23,822 nt of DNA from Mariprofundaceae bacterium (lineage in GTDB: Bacteria; Pseudomonadota; Zetaproteobacteria; Mariprofundales; Mariprofundaceae), in the NCBI GenBank assembly GCA_027018975.1, contig JALUXN010000014.1, forward strand, positions 1 through 23,822, given 5' to 3'. The translations under genes and the position numbers were made by a program. The notes below the pieces were generated by a model. That model was not told the origin of the DNA. It did not search any database and saw only the letters and a program-made list of their open reading frames with translations. Positions 10,749-18,186 of the stretch are shown here, in pieces. Every line of letters begins with the position of its first letter. The stretch's first letter is position 1.

Positions 10749-11993
10749 ATGCACACCTACCACATCAACCTGCACGAGACGATCTACTCGCTCTCGGATG
10801 CGCTCGATCTGGTTGGCGTCGTACAGGTACATCACGGCAAACGGGTCGGCTACATGGCCGCCGAATGCGGCAAGGCGATCGGACTCGACAGCACCACCCT
10901 CGATAACCTCTTCCAAGCCGCCATCCTGCACGATTGTGGCGTCTCCAATACGGCGGTGCATCAACGACTGGCGCAGTTCGAGTGGGAGAAGGAGGCGCAC
11001 GGCCACTGCGAAATCGGCGCCGCAATCCTCAACACATCCCCACCGCTGGCACACCTGTCGAATATCGTGCTACACCATCACACCCACTGGAATCAATTCC
11101 CTGCCCTCGACCTCCCCGAGGAGACCGCCCGCCTGGCCAACTGCATCTTCATGATCGACCGGGTCGATGTGCTCTCCCTCAAATCACAAGTGCAGAATGC
11201 CAACATCCTGCTCGCCATCGACGAGATCCGTGAAAAAATCGCCGCCCGTCGCGGTGACTGGTTCTGCCCCGAGTGGGTCGATGTGTTCATGGAGATCTCC
11301 GACTCCGAGGCATTCTGGCTGGCGCTGGAGCGGGAGCATGTCGATGGCTATGTCGATGAATGGATCGGCCACGAAACCACCCGCGCGATCAAATTCGAAG
11401 ATCTGAAGAGCATCGTGCAGATCTTCTCCTACATCGTCGATGCCAAGAGCACCTTCACACAAGAGCACTCCAGAGGGGTCGCCAATCTCGCCGCCTATAT
11501 CGGCCGCCTCTTCAATCTCCCCGAACAACATTGTGAAACACTGGAACTGGCCGGCCTACTGCACGACATCGGCAAACTGCGCGTTCCCGACGATGTATTG
11601 GAAAAACCGGATCGTCTCTCACTGCCGGAGTTCAAAATCATTCAACGCCACAGCTTCGACACGTTCAATATCCTGAAGCGAATCAAGGGATTTGAAGAGA
11701 TCGCCCTGTGGGCGGGTCAACACCATGAGCGGGTCAGCGGCGAAGGCTACCCCTACCGCACCAAGGAGACCCATCTGTCGCTGGAAGCACGCATTCTGGC
11801 CGTCGCCGATGTCTTCCAAGCGCTGGCGCAGGATCGCCCCTACCGCGAAGCGCTCGCGCCGGAGACCATTCTCGGCATCCTCAAAGAGGAGGCCGCCGCA
11901 CATAAACTCGATACAGAGGTGGTCGCGATGGTCGAAGCACATCTGCTCCCCTGCTGGCACGCCTCGCTGCTGCGCGCACCGGATCTGAGCTGA
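10749..11993 (+). CDS. Tandem HD-GYP domain protein, probable cyclic di-GMP phosphodiesterase
   Basis: The 414-residue protein contains two HD-type domains. The C-terminal one is complete: H240, HDIGK (272-276), HHERVSGEGYP (325-335) and the following AVADVFQAL, the signature of HD-GYP enzymes that hydrolyse cyclic di-GMP. The N-terminal one retains HHGKRV (28-33), HD at 61-62 and a HHHTHW stretch near 109-114 but has no GYP, so it is probably regulatory or has altered activity. There are no receiver, PAS or membrane segments, so it is a cytoplasmic enzyme. It starts at ATG 10749 behind CAGGAG, 15 bases after pilU, and is most simply read as one operon linking cyclic di-GMP turnover with pilus retraction. 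Confidence 0.88.
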   Translation: MHTYHINLHETIYSLSDALDLVGVVQVHHGKRVGYMAAECGKAIGLDSTTLDNLFQAAILHDCGVSNTAVHQRLAQFEWEKEAHGHCEIGAAILNTSPPLAHLSNIVLHHHTHWNQFPALDLPEETARLANCIFMIDRVDVLSLKSQVQNANILLAIDEIREKIAARRGDWFCPEWVDVFMEISDSEAFWLALEREHVDGYVDEWIGHETTRAIKFEDLKSIVQIFSYIVDAKSTFTQEHSRGVANLAAYIGRLFNLPEQHCETLELAGLLHDIGKLRVPDDVLEKPDRLSLPEFKIIQRHSFDTFNILKRIKGFEEIALWAGQHHERVSGEGYPYRTKETHLSLEARILAVADVFQALAQDRPYREALAPETILGILKEEAAAHKLDTEVVAMVEAHLLPCWHASLLRAPDLS

Positions 11994-12049
11994 TCCGCAC
12001 CATAGCCCGAATACCACTGTCGACGCACCATCAACGAATGGATGTGACT

Positions 12050-12091
12050 CTTGAGTAACAAAATGGTGAGGCTACCATTTTGTTACTCAAG
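12050..12091. repeat. Perfect 17-base-pair hairpin with 8-base loop
   Basis: The left arm (12050-12066, CTTGAGTAACAAAATGG) pairs perfectly with 12075-12091 across the loop TGAGGCTA. It stands 57 bases after the HD-GYP stop and has no T-run on either side, so it is not a standard intrinsic terminator, although it would form a very stable structure in the pilU operon message. It may be a transcript-end stabiliser or an inserted repeat. Confidence 0.85.
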
Positions 12092-12138
12092 CGTTGGGTG
12101 TTTGCAACGCGAGTTGAGTCGCTATTCAGCTACGTACT

Positions 12139-12259
12139 GGAACTGTTCAGATCGCCCACGATTTGTTCGATAGCAAGGCGAACACGCGCAGTGTGCTGCT
12201 GCACATGAGCATGTTCAACGCAGCTAGCGGGCAAACCGTGGGATGGGCTGAATAGTTAC
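12139..12259. repeat. 121-base imperfect palindrome, MITE-like
   Basis: The two ends are inverted copies of each other: GGAACTGTTCAG...CCCACGATTTG on the left and, read on the other strand, GTAACTATTCAG...CCCACGGTTTG on the right, continuing inward through TAGC and GAACA matches. The centre is a further palindrome around GTGTGCTGCTGCACAT. I see no coding frame. A small non-coding element with long terminal inverted repeats is typical of MITE or repeat-derived insertions. It lies in the 400-base gap between the HD-GYP gene and ileS; the rest of that gap (11994-12049, 12092-12138 and 12291-12393) shows nothing further. Confidence 0.6.
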
Positions 12260-12262
12260 GAA

Positions 12263-12290
12263 TGGATGACCGAAAAAACTCGGGAATAAC
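12263..12290. repeat. Single copy of the TGGAT..CCGA/TCGGGAAT.AC repeat
   Basis: TGGATGACCGA, six A and CTCGGGAATAAC match the arm of the element at 7830-7860 at most positions outside the loop. Similarity continues downstream (TTTATGCA here, CTTATGCA there), so the two are members of one dispersed family rather than chance hairpins. Confidence 0.6.
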
Positions 12291-12393
12291 GAGCTGTTTA
12301 TGCAGCCACCCTGACAGCGACCAAGTTTTTCTAAGACAACGCCCCGCGTATTCCTTATGATCCGCCCCATTTTTGAACCTTGGAGCAACCACA

Positions 12394-15183
12394 GTGGCCG
12401 ACAATAACCAGCACGACGCACCCTTTGATTACAAAACCACCGTTTTCCTGCCGAAAACGGACTTTCCGATGCGCGGCAATCTGCCCAACAACGAGCCAAA
12501 ACGGCTCAAGCAGTGGGCGGAGATCGACCTCTACCGGCAGATCCGCGAGGCGCGCAAGGGTGCGCCGAAGTTTATCCTGCATGACGGCCCGCCCTATGCG
12601 AACGGCAACATCCATATCGGCCACGCCGTCAACAAGGTGCTCAAGGATGTGGTAGTGCGCTCACGCACCATGATGGGCTTCGACGCCCCCTATGTGCCGG
12701 GCTGGGATTGCCACGGCCTGCCGATCGAGCTGAAGGTCGAAGAGCAGTTCAAGAAGAAAAAACGCAACAAAGAGGAGATTACCGACAGCGAGTTCCGCAC
12801 CGCCTGCCGCGACTACGCCAAGGGTCAGATCGATGTGCAACGCGAAGAGTTCCAGCGCCTCGGCATCACCGGCGACTGGCAGCACCCCTATGTGACCATG
12901 GACTACAAGTTCGAGGCCAACACGGTGCGCGAGATCGGCCGTTTCCTCGCCAATGGTGGCCTCTACAAGGGGGCGAAACCGGTGCATTGGTGCGTCTCCT
13001 GCGCCACGGCGCTGGCCGAGGCGGAGGTGGAGTATGAGGATCACAACTCACACGCCATCTATGTCAAATTCGTTGCCGGCGAAGATTTGAGCGATATTGC
13101 CGCCGAGCTGAGCGGAGATGTGTCGATTGTCATCTGGACCACCACACCGTGGACCATTCCAGCCAATCTCGCCATCTCGGTCGGCCCATCGATCGAGTAC
13201 GCCGCCGTAAAAATCACCGCAACCGGCGAAAACAGCAACGTCACCACCGACGAAATCTTGATCCTCGCAGAGGATCTGCGCGCGGGCGTGTTGGAGGAGA
13301 TCGGCTGCAGCGGCGATGTGGTTGCGCGTTTCAGTGGTACTGCGCTGGAAAACCGCCGTTTCCGCCACCCCTATCTCGATCAGGATGCCCCCATTCTAGT
13401 CGGCGATCATGTGACACTCGATGCCGGTACCGGTGCCGTACATACCGCGCCCGGCCACGGTCAGGAGGATTACGAGGTCGGCCTGCGTTACGGGCTGCCA
13501 TCGTTCAATCCGGTCGATGATCGCGGCGTGTTTGTCGCCGGCACACCGATTGTCGAGGGGCGCCACGTCTATCAGGCCAACGCCTTGATGGTCGAGCATC
13601 TGCAGGCGTGCGGCGCACTGCTGCACAGCAACCAGATCAGCCACTCCTACCCGCACTGCTGGCGCTGCCACAAGCCGCTGATTTTCCGCGCCACGCCACA
13701 GTGGTTTATCTCCATGCAGCAGAACGACCTGCGCGACAAGGCGCTGGCTGAGATCGACAAAACAACCTGGACACCGGCCTGGGGCGAAAACCGCATCCGC
13801 GCCATGGTCGAGCAGCGGCCGGACTGGTGCGTATCGCGCCAGCGCAACTGGGGTGTGCCGATCACCGCGATCCGCTGCAGCTGCGGCTCACATGCGGTGA
13901 CCACGCCGGCGGTGATCGAGACGATTGCCCAAGCGGTCGAGCAGGGTGGCGCCGATGTCTGGTTTGCAAAAGATGTGGCGGCGTTTCTCCCCGAGGGTGC
14001 CACCTGCCCCGATTGCGGCGGCAGCGAATTCAGCAAAGAGCGCGACATTCTTGACGTCTGGTTCGATTCCGGCAGCACCCACGCCTGCGTGCTAGAGCAG
14101 CGCGACGAGCTGGCCAGTCCGGCCGATCTCTATCTGGAGGGCTCTGACCAGCATCGCGGCTGGTTCCAGTCCTCACTGTTGGAGAGCGTTGGCACGCGCG
14201 GTGTGGCGCCGTTCAAAGGGGTGCTGACACACGGATTTGTGGTCGATAAAAACGGCAACAAAATGTCCAAATCGCGCGGCAACGTGGTCGCGCCACAGAA
14301 GATTATCCAGCAGATGGGTGCCGATATTTTGCGCATGTGGATCGCCTCCTCCGACTACTCCGCCGACATCCGCATCTCTGATGAGATTGTCAAACAGCTG
14401 GCCGAGGCCTATCGCCGCATCCGCAATACCATCCGCTTCATGCTCGGCAATCTCGACGACTTCGATCCGGCCACCGACCAGATCGCCATCGCCGAGCGTC
14501 AACCGCTCGACCAGTGGGCGATGCACCGGCTGGCGCAGGTCTCCGCGCGCGTGCAGGAGGCGTATGAGCAGTATCAGTTCCACCGCGTGCATCAGGAGAT
14601 TCACCGCTTCTGCGCCGTCGATCTGGGCGGCTTCTATCTCGATGTGATCAAGGATCGCCTCTACTGCGATGCGCCGGACTCTGGCCGCCGCGTCTCATCG
14701 CGTGCCACGCTCTATGATATTTGCGACCACCTGATTCGCCTGATCGCGCCGATTGTGCCGTTTACCGCCGAAGAGGCGTGGGAACATCTGCCCGGAGCCG
14801 CCGATCAGCGCAGCATTCACCTGCACCACTTCCACAAGGCCGAAGATGTCACCATCGACGAAGCGGGCTGGGAGCAATTCTTCGCCCTGCGCGAACAGGT
14901 GCATGCCGCCTTCGATCAGGCCAAGAAAGAGAAGGTGATCGGCTCATCGATTGCCGCCGAACTGACTGTGCCGGGGCTCGATGACGCCTTTGCCGCCAGC
15001 CTCAACGAGAGCTGGGAGCAGCTGTTGATTGCAGCCAAGGTAACGCATGGCGAGGCGATTGCCATCAAACCGGCAGTAGGTATCAAATGCCCGCGCTGCT
15101 GGAATGTCGCCACACCAGCCCATGCCGACGACGCCACCCACAACGCACTCTGCCCGCGCTGTTACGCTGTTGTGACAGCTTAA
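12394..15183 (+). CDS. ileS: Isoleucyl-tRNA synthetase
   Basis: This class I synthetase charges tRNA-Ile and edits mischarged valine. I start it at GTG 12394 because GGAG lies about eight bases upstream; an in-frame TTG 21 bases earlier would place the ribosome site inside the coding region. The result is 929 residues, against 938 in Escherichia coli. HIGH is at 74-77, preceded by ILHDGPPYANGN; the editing domain shows TTPWTIPANLA; KMSKS is at 623-627; the C-terminal zinc site is CPRC 899-902 plus CPRC 920-923, which marks the bacterial type. ribF is not upstream and lspA is not downstream, the usual partners. The restriction-modification island begins about 60 bases after its stop. Confidence 0.97.
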   Translation: MADNNQHDAPFDYKTTVFLPKTDFPMRGNLPNNEPKRLKQWAEIDLYRQIREARKGAPKFILHDGPPYANGNIHIGHAVNKVLKDVVVRSRTMMGFDAPYVPGWDCHGLPIELKVEEQFKKKKRNKEEITDSEFRTACRDYAKGQIDVQREEFQRLGITGDWQHPYVTMDYKFEANTVREIGRFLANGGLYKGAKPVHWCVSCATALAEAEVEYEDHNSHAIYVKFVAGEDLSDIAAELSGDVSIVIWTTTPWTIPANLAISVGPSIEYAAVKITATGENSNVTTDEILILAEDLRAGVLEEIGCSGDVVARFSGTALENRRFRHPYLDQDAPILVGDHVTLDAGTGAVHTAPGHGQEDYEVGLRYGLPSFNPVDDRGVFVAGTPIVEGRHVYQANALMVEHLQACGALLHSNQISHSYPHCWRCHKPLIFRATPQWFISMQQNDLRDKALAEIDKTTWTPAWGENRIRAMVEQRPDWCVSRQRNWGVPITAIRCSCGSHAVTTPAVIETIAQAVEQGGADVWFAKDVAAFLPEGATCPDCGGSEFSKERDILDVWFDSGSTHACVLEQRDELASPADLYLEGSDQHRGWFQSSLLESVGTRGVAPFKGVLTHGFVVDKNGNKMSKSRGNVVAPQKIIQQMGADILRMWIASSDYSADIRISDEIVKQLAEAYRRIRNTIRFMLGNLDDFDPATDQIAIAERQPLDQWAMHRLAQVSARVQEAYEQYQFHRVHQEIHRFCAVDLGGFYLDVIKDRLYCDAPDSGRRVSSRATLYDICDHLIRLIAPIVPFTAEEAWEHLPGAADQRSIHLHHFHKAEDVTIDEAGWEQFFALREQVHAAFDQAKKEKVIGSSIAAELTVPGLDDAFAASLNESWEQLLIAAKVTHGEAIAIKPAVGIKCPRCWNVATPAHADDATHNALCPRCYAVVTA

Positions 15184-15244
15184 AGCTAAAAAACCAGATG
15201 ACTCTTTTAGATGCGCCCTAGCATGATTAAAGAGGTTTATCGAT

Positions 15245-15310
15245 ATGCATGAGTATAGAAGGCAAACAGGTATGCTTTGCGAACAAGCAAAGATCGGAGA
15301 GCATCATTGA
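15245..15310 (+). CDS. Possible 21-codon leader frame coupled to mod
   Basis: ATG 15245 follows AGAGG by about ten bases and opens a 21-codon frame (MHEYRRQTGM...) whose TGA (15308-15310) overlaps the TTG start of mod as TTGA. No similarity to a known peptide is recognised. It may only serve to bring ribosomes to the weak TTG start, or it may be chance; a second overlapping frame from ATG 15249 is equally open. Confidence 0.3.
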   Translation: MHEYRRQTGMLCEQAKIGEHH

Positions 15311-16923
15311 GCAAACAAAGACTTGAACTCACTTGGATTGGCAAGGAAAACCGGCCTAAGCTGGAGCCGCGTATTTTACTGGAAGAGCCAGAGCATTCCT
15401 ACCATGCCAGGCACCGGGTATCCGACAACGATATTTTTGATAACAAGCTGATTTTTGGCGACAACCTGCTGGCCTTGAAGGCGCTGGAGCAAGAGTACGC
15501 CGGCAAAGTGAAGTGTGTCTTTATCGACCCTCCATACAATACCGGCAGTGCCTTTACCCATTACGATGATGGAGTCGAACATTCCCTGTGGTTATCATTA
15601 ATTCGAGAACGACTAGAAGTTATTCGGAACTTACTAGCTAGCGATGGTTCTTTGTGGATTACGATTGATGATAACGAATGTCACTATCTAAAAGTGCTTT
15701 GTGATGAGGTTTTTGGTCGAAACAACTACATTGCTTCGGCTATTTGGCAAAAAGCTATGTCTGTTAAGAACTCAACAAGGCATTTCTCTGTTGATCATGA
15801 TTATGTGCTTATCTATGCAGCAAATGCTGAGATATGGCGACCAAACCAGGTTGCAGCATCCGAAAAGCAACGCGCTTCATATAAAAATCCTGACAATGAC
15901 CCTAAAGGGCCATGGCAGTCAATATCTTTGTCTGCTCGGAATCCGTATAGCAAGGGATTGTACTCAATCACAACTCCAGGGGGGCGCATCATAGATGGCC
16001 CACCTGCAGGCTCGTATTGGCGGGTGTCAGAAGAAAAACTTTGGGAAATGGATAAGAGTGGTGAAATCTGGTGGGGGAAGGATAAAAAAGGGATGCCGCG
16101 GCGTAAGATGTATTTGGCTGACCAGGGCGAACTAACTAAAGCCCCCCAAACTATTTGGTTTTTTCAAGACGTTGGACACACACAAGATGCAAAGAAAGAG
16201 GCCTTGAAGTTTAATTCAGAAGATGTTTTTGCCACACCTAAACCGGAGAAGTTGATGGCCCGCATTATAAAAATTGCGACTAATCCCGGCGATCTAATCC
16301 TCGACTCTTTCGCTGGCTCTGGCACCACCGGGGCAGTGGCGCACAAGATGGGCCGTCGCTGGATCATGGTGGAGCTGGGTGAGCATTGTCATACGCACAT
16401 CATCCCTCGCATGCAGAAGGTGATTGATGGCGAAGATGAGGGGGGCATCACCAAGGCGGTGAACTGGAAAGGCGGCGGCGGTTTCCGCTACTTCAAGCTG
16501 GCGCCATCTTTATTGGAAGAAGACAAATGGGGCAACTGGGTGATCAACAAGCAGTACAACTCGGCCATGCTGGCTGAGGCTTTGTGTAAGCTGGAGGGGT
16601 TCACCTATGCGCCGTCCGATTCGGTCTACTGGCAGCATGGGCACTCCACTGAAAGAGATTTTATCTATGTGACCACGCAGATGCTGAGTTTCGAGCAGTT
16701 GCAGAAGCTTTCCGATGAGGTCGGGCCGGATCGTTCCCTGCTGGTGCTCTGCTCCGCCTTCCGGGGCAATCCGGATTTCCCGAATATCACAGTGAAGAAG
16801 ATTCCCAAGCAGGTACTCTCCCGCTGCGAATGGGGGCATGATGATTATTCGCTGCAGGTGGAGAACCTGACCAAGGCACCGCCTGAACCGGGGCAGCAGG
16901 ATATGTTCGGGCAAGAGGAATAA
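15307..16923 (+). CDS. mod: Type III restriction-modification system DNA methyltransferase (Mod)
   Basis: Mod recognises the asymmetric target site and methylates adenine N6, both alone and in complex with Res. I choose TTG 15307 because GGAGAG stands eight bases before it; this gives 538 residues. DPPYNTG (motif IV, 74-80) comes before FAGSGTTGAVA (motif I, from 335), the order of beta-class enzymes such as type III Mod proteins, whose target-recognition domain lies between the two. The base composition is mosaic: about 40% GC at 15601-15660 against about 63% at 16441-16500, the AT-rich part covering roughly 15590-16290, the presumed target-recognition region. That fits domain exchange between related mod genes. 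The fic gene starts one base after the stop. A solitary methyltransferase is excluded by the res gene two places downstream. Confidence 0.9.
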   Translation: MSKQRLELTWIGKENRPKLEPRILLEEPEHSYHARHRVSDNDIFDNKLIFGDNLLALKALEQEYAGKVKCVFIDPPYNTGSAFTHYDDGVEHSLWLSLIRERLEVIRNLLASDGSLWITIDDNECHYLKVLCDEVFGRNNYIASAIWQKAMSVKNSTRHFSVDHDYVLIYAANAEIWRPNQVAASEKQRASYKNPDNDPKGPWQSISLSARNPYSKGLYSITTPGGRIIDGPPAGSYWRVSEEKLWEMDKSGEIWWGKDKKGMPRRKMYLADQGELTKAPQTIWFFQDVGHTQDAKKEALKFNSEDVFATPKPEKLMARIIKIATNPGDLILDSFAGSGTTGAVAHKMGRRWIMVELGEHCHTHIIPRMQKVIDGEDEGGITKAVNWKGGGGFRYFKLAPSLLEEDKWGNWVINKQYNSAMLAEALCKLEGFTYAPSDSVYWQHGHSTERDFIYVTTQMLSFEQLQKLSDEVGPDRSLLVLCSAFRGNPDFPNITVKKIPKQVLSRCEWGHDDYSLQVENLTKAPPEPGQQDMFGQEE

Positions 16924-16924
16924 G

Positions 16925-18043
16925 ATGGCTGCTGTCCATTATCACTACGGGAAATTCCCGCCCAGGAAGCTGGAGTGGGAGCGCTTGATCCCGCTGGTTG
17001 GCCCGGCCAATGCGGCGGTGGCCCGTTATGATGCGTTGCTCTCCGCCATTCCCAATGCGGCGGTGTTGCTCAGCCCGTTGACCACGCAGGAAGCCGTGCT
17101 CTCCTCACGCATTGAGGGTACGCAAGCGACGATGGGAGAGGTGCTTGAGTTCGAAGCGGGAGGAATCGGCGATCAATACCCCGAAGAGAAGCGGCACGAC
17201 ATTCAGGAGGTGCTCAATTATCGCATGGCAATGCGCCATGCCATGAAGATGCTGGAGAAGCTGCCACTATCGCAAAGGGTGATTCTGGAGACCCACGCTA
17301 TTCTGATGGACAATGTTCGGGGTCACGGCAAATCCCCCGGAAAATACCGGCGTATTCCAAATTGGATCGGCCCGGCAGGCTGTTCGCAGGAGGAGGCTCG
17401 TTTTGTACCCATATCCGCTGACAAGCTTGACGAAGGGATGAGCACTTTCGAGAAACAGCTTCATGCCAACATGCCCGACAAACTGGTGCAACTGGCCTTG
17501 CTGCATGCCGAATTCGAGGCATTGCACCCCTTCCTTGATGGCAATGGCCGCCTTGGGAGGATGCTGGTACCGCTGTTTCTGTGGCAATCCGGAGTGATCG
17601 GACAACCCATGTTCTACATCAGCGCCTTCCTTGATGAACGCCGGGATGAGTACTACGACCGCTTGCTCGCGGTCTCCCGTAATGACGACTGGACGGGGTG
17701 GTGTGCATTCTTTCTGGAGGCGTTGCGCAGCCAGGCGGTGATGAACGAACAAAAGGCATCGGCCATTCTCCGGCTTTACAATGAGAAGAAACTGGAACTG
17801 GTTGCGCTTACGCACTCCCAGTACAGTATTTTAGCGCTGGACTGGATTTTTGAACGTCCCATCTTCAAAAGTAGTGACTTTGTGGCTTCGGCGGGTATTC
17901 CCTCCCCCACGGCTCGTCGTATTCTGACCCTGTTCCGTGAAAACGACCTGCTGACAACACTTGTCGAGGCGGCCGGCCGGAAATCGGCGGTGTATGGTTT
18001 TTCGGAACTGCTGAATATTGCCGAGGGACGAGAGGCTTTTTGA
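16925..18043 (+). CDS. Fic-family AMP-transferase with N-terminal inhibitory helix and C-terminal winged helix
   Basis: Fic enzymes transfer AMP (or a related group) from ATP to a hydroxyl of a target protein. The 372-residue protein has the complete active-site motif HPFLDGNGRLGR at 201-212, including the catalytic His. The self-inhibitory motif (S/T)xxxE(G/N) is present as SSRIEG, with Ser60 and Glu64-Gly65, so it belongs to the class in which inhibition is within the same chain. The N-terminal Fic_N region occupies about residues 1-110, and residues 285-365 look like a winged helix (SDFVASAGIPSPTARRILTLF). ATG 16925 is one base after mod, with its ribosome site GAGGAA inside mod, so the two are translated together. 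Fic proteins of this architecture are widespread, and the target here is unknown. Its place between mod and res suggests a role in control of restriction. Confidence 0.92.
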   Translation: MAAVHYHYGKFPPRKLEWERLIPLVGPANAAVARYDALLSAIPNAAVLLSPLTTQEAVLSSRIEGTQATMGEVLEFEAGGIGDQYPEEKRHDIQEVLNYRMAMRHAMKMLEKLPLSQRVILETHAILMDNVRGHGKSPGKYRRIPNWIGPAGCSQEEARFVPISADKLDEGMSTFEKQLHANMPDKLVQLALLHAEFEALHPFLDGNGRLGRMLVPLFLWQSGVIGQPMFYISAFLDERRDEYYDRLLAVSRNDDWTGWCAFFLEALRSQAVMNEQKASAILRLYNEKKLELVALTHSQYSILALDWIFERPIFKSSDFVASAGIPSPTARRILTLFRENDLLTTLVEAAGRKSAVYGFSELLNIAEGREAF

Positions 18044-18093
18044 TGATCATTCATGCGACACAAAAACATGTTGTAAATCAATATTCCGTAAAA

Positions 18094-18186
18094 ATGAGTA
18101 ACAAGATGTTTTGTTGCCAACCGATGAGTGACAAGCCGATATACCCTCTGTGGAAGAGTCGTACAGTTGGAAGGGCAAAATCATGA
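18094..18186 (+). CDS. Possible 30-codon frame coupled to res
   Basis: ATG 18094 opens a 30-codon frame whose TGA (18184-18186) overlaps the ATG of res as ATGA. It begins MSNKMFCCQPMSDK; the two MS(N/D)K units come from a direct repeat ATGAGTRACAAG (18094 and 18124). There is no convincing ribosome site before it. It could be a coupling peptide or non-coding. Confidence 0.3.
   Translation: MSNKMFCCQPMSDKPIYPLWKSRTVGRAKS

Noticed and set aside
12050..12091. Hairpin as an intrinsic terminator of the pilU operon
   Set aside because: Neither side is followed by a run of T, and the stem is AT-rich rather than GC-rich.
18094..18135. Direct repeat ATGAGTRACAAG as an operator, possibly related to the TTGAGTAACAAAATGG arm at 12051
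   Set aside because: The shared core is only about ten bases, the spacing and context differ, and no regulator is known to bind it.
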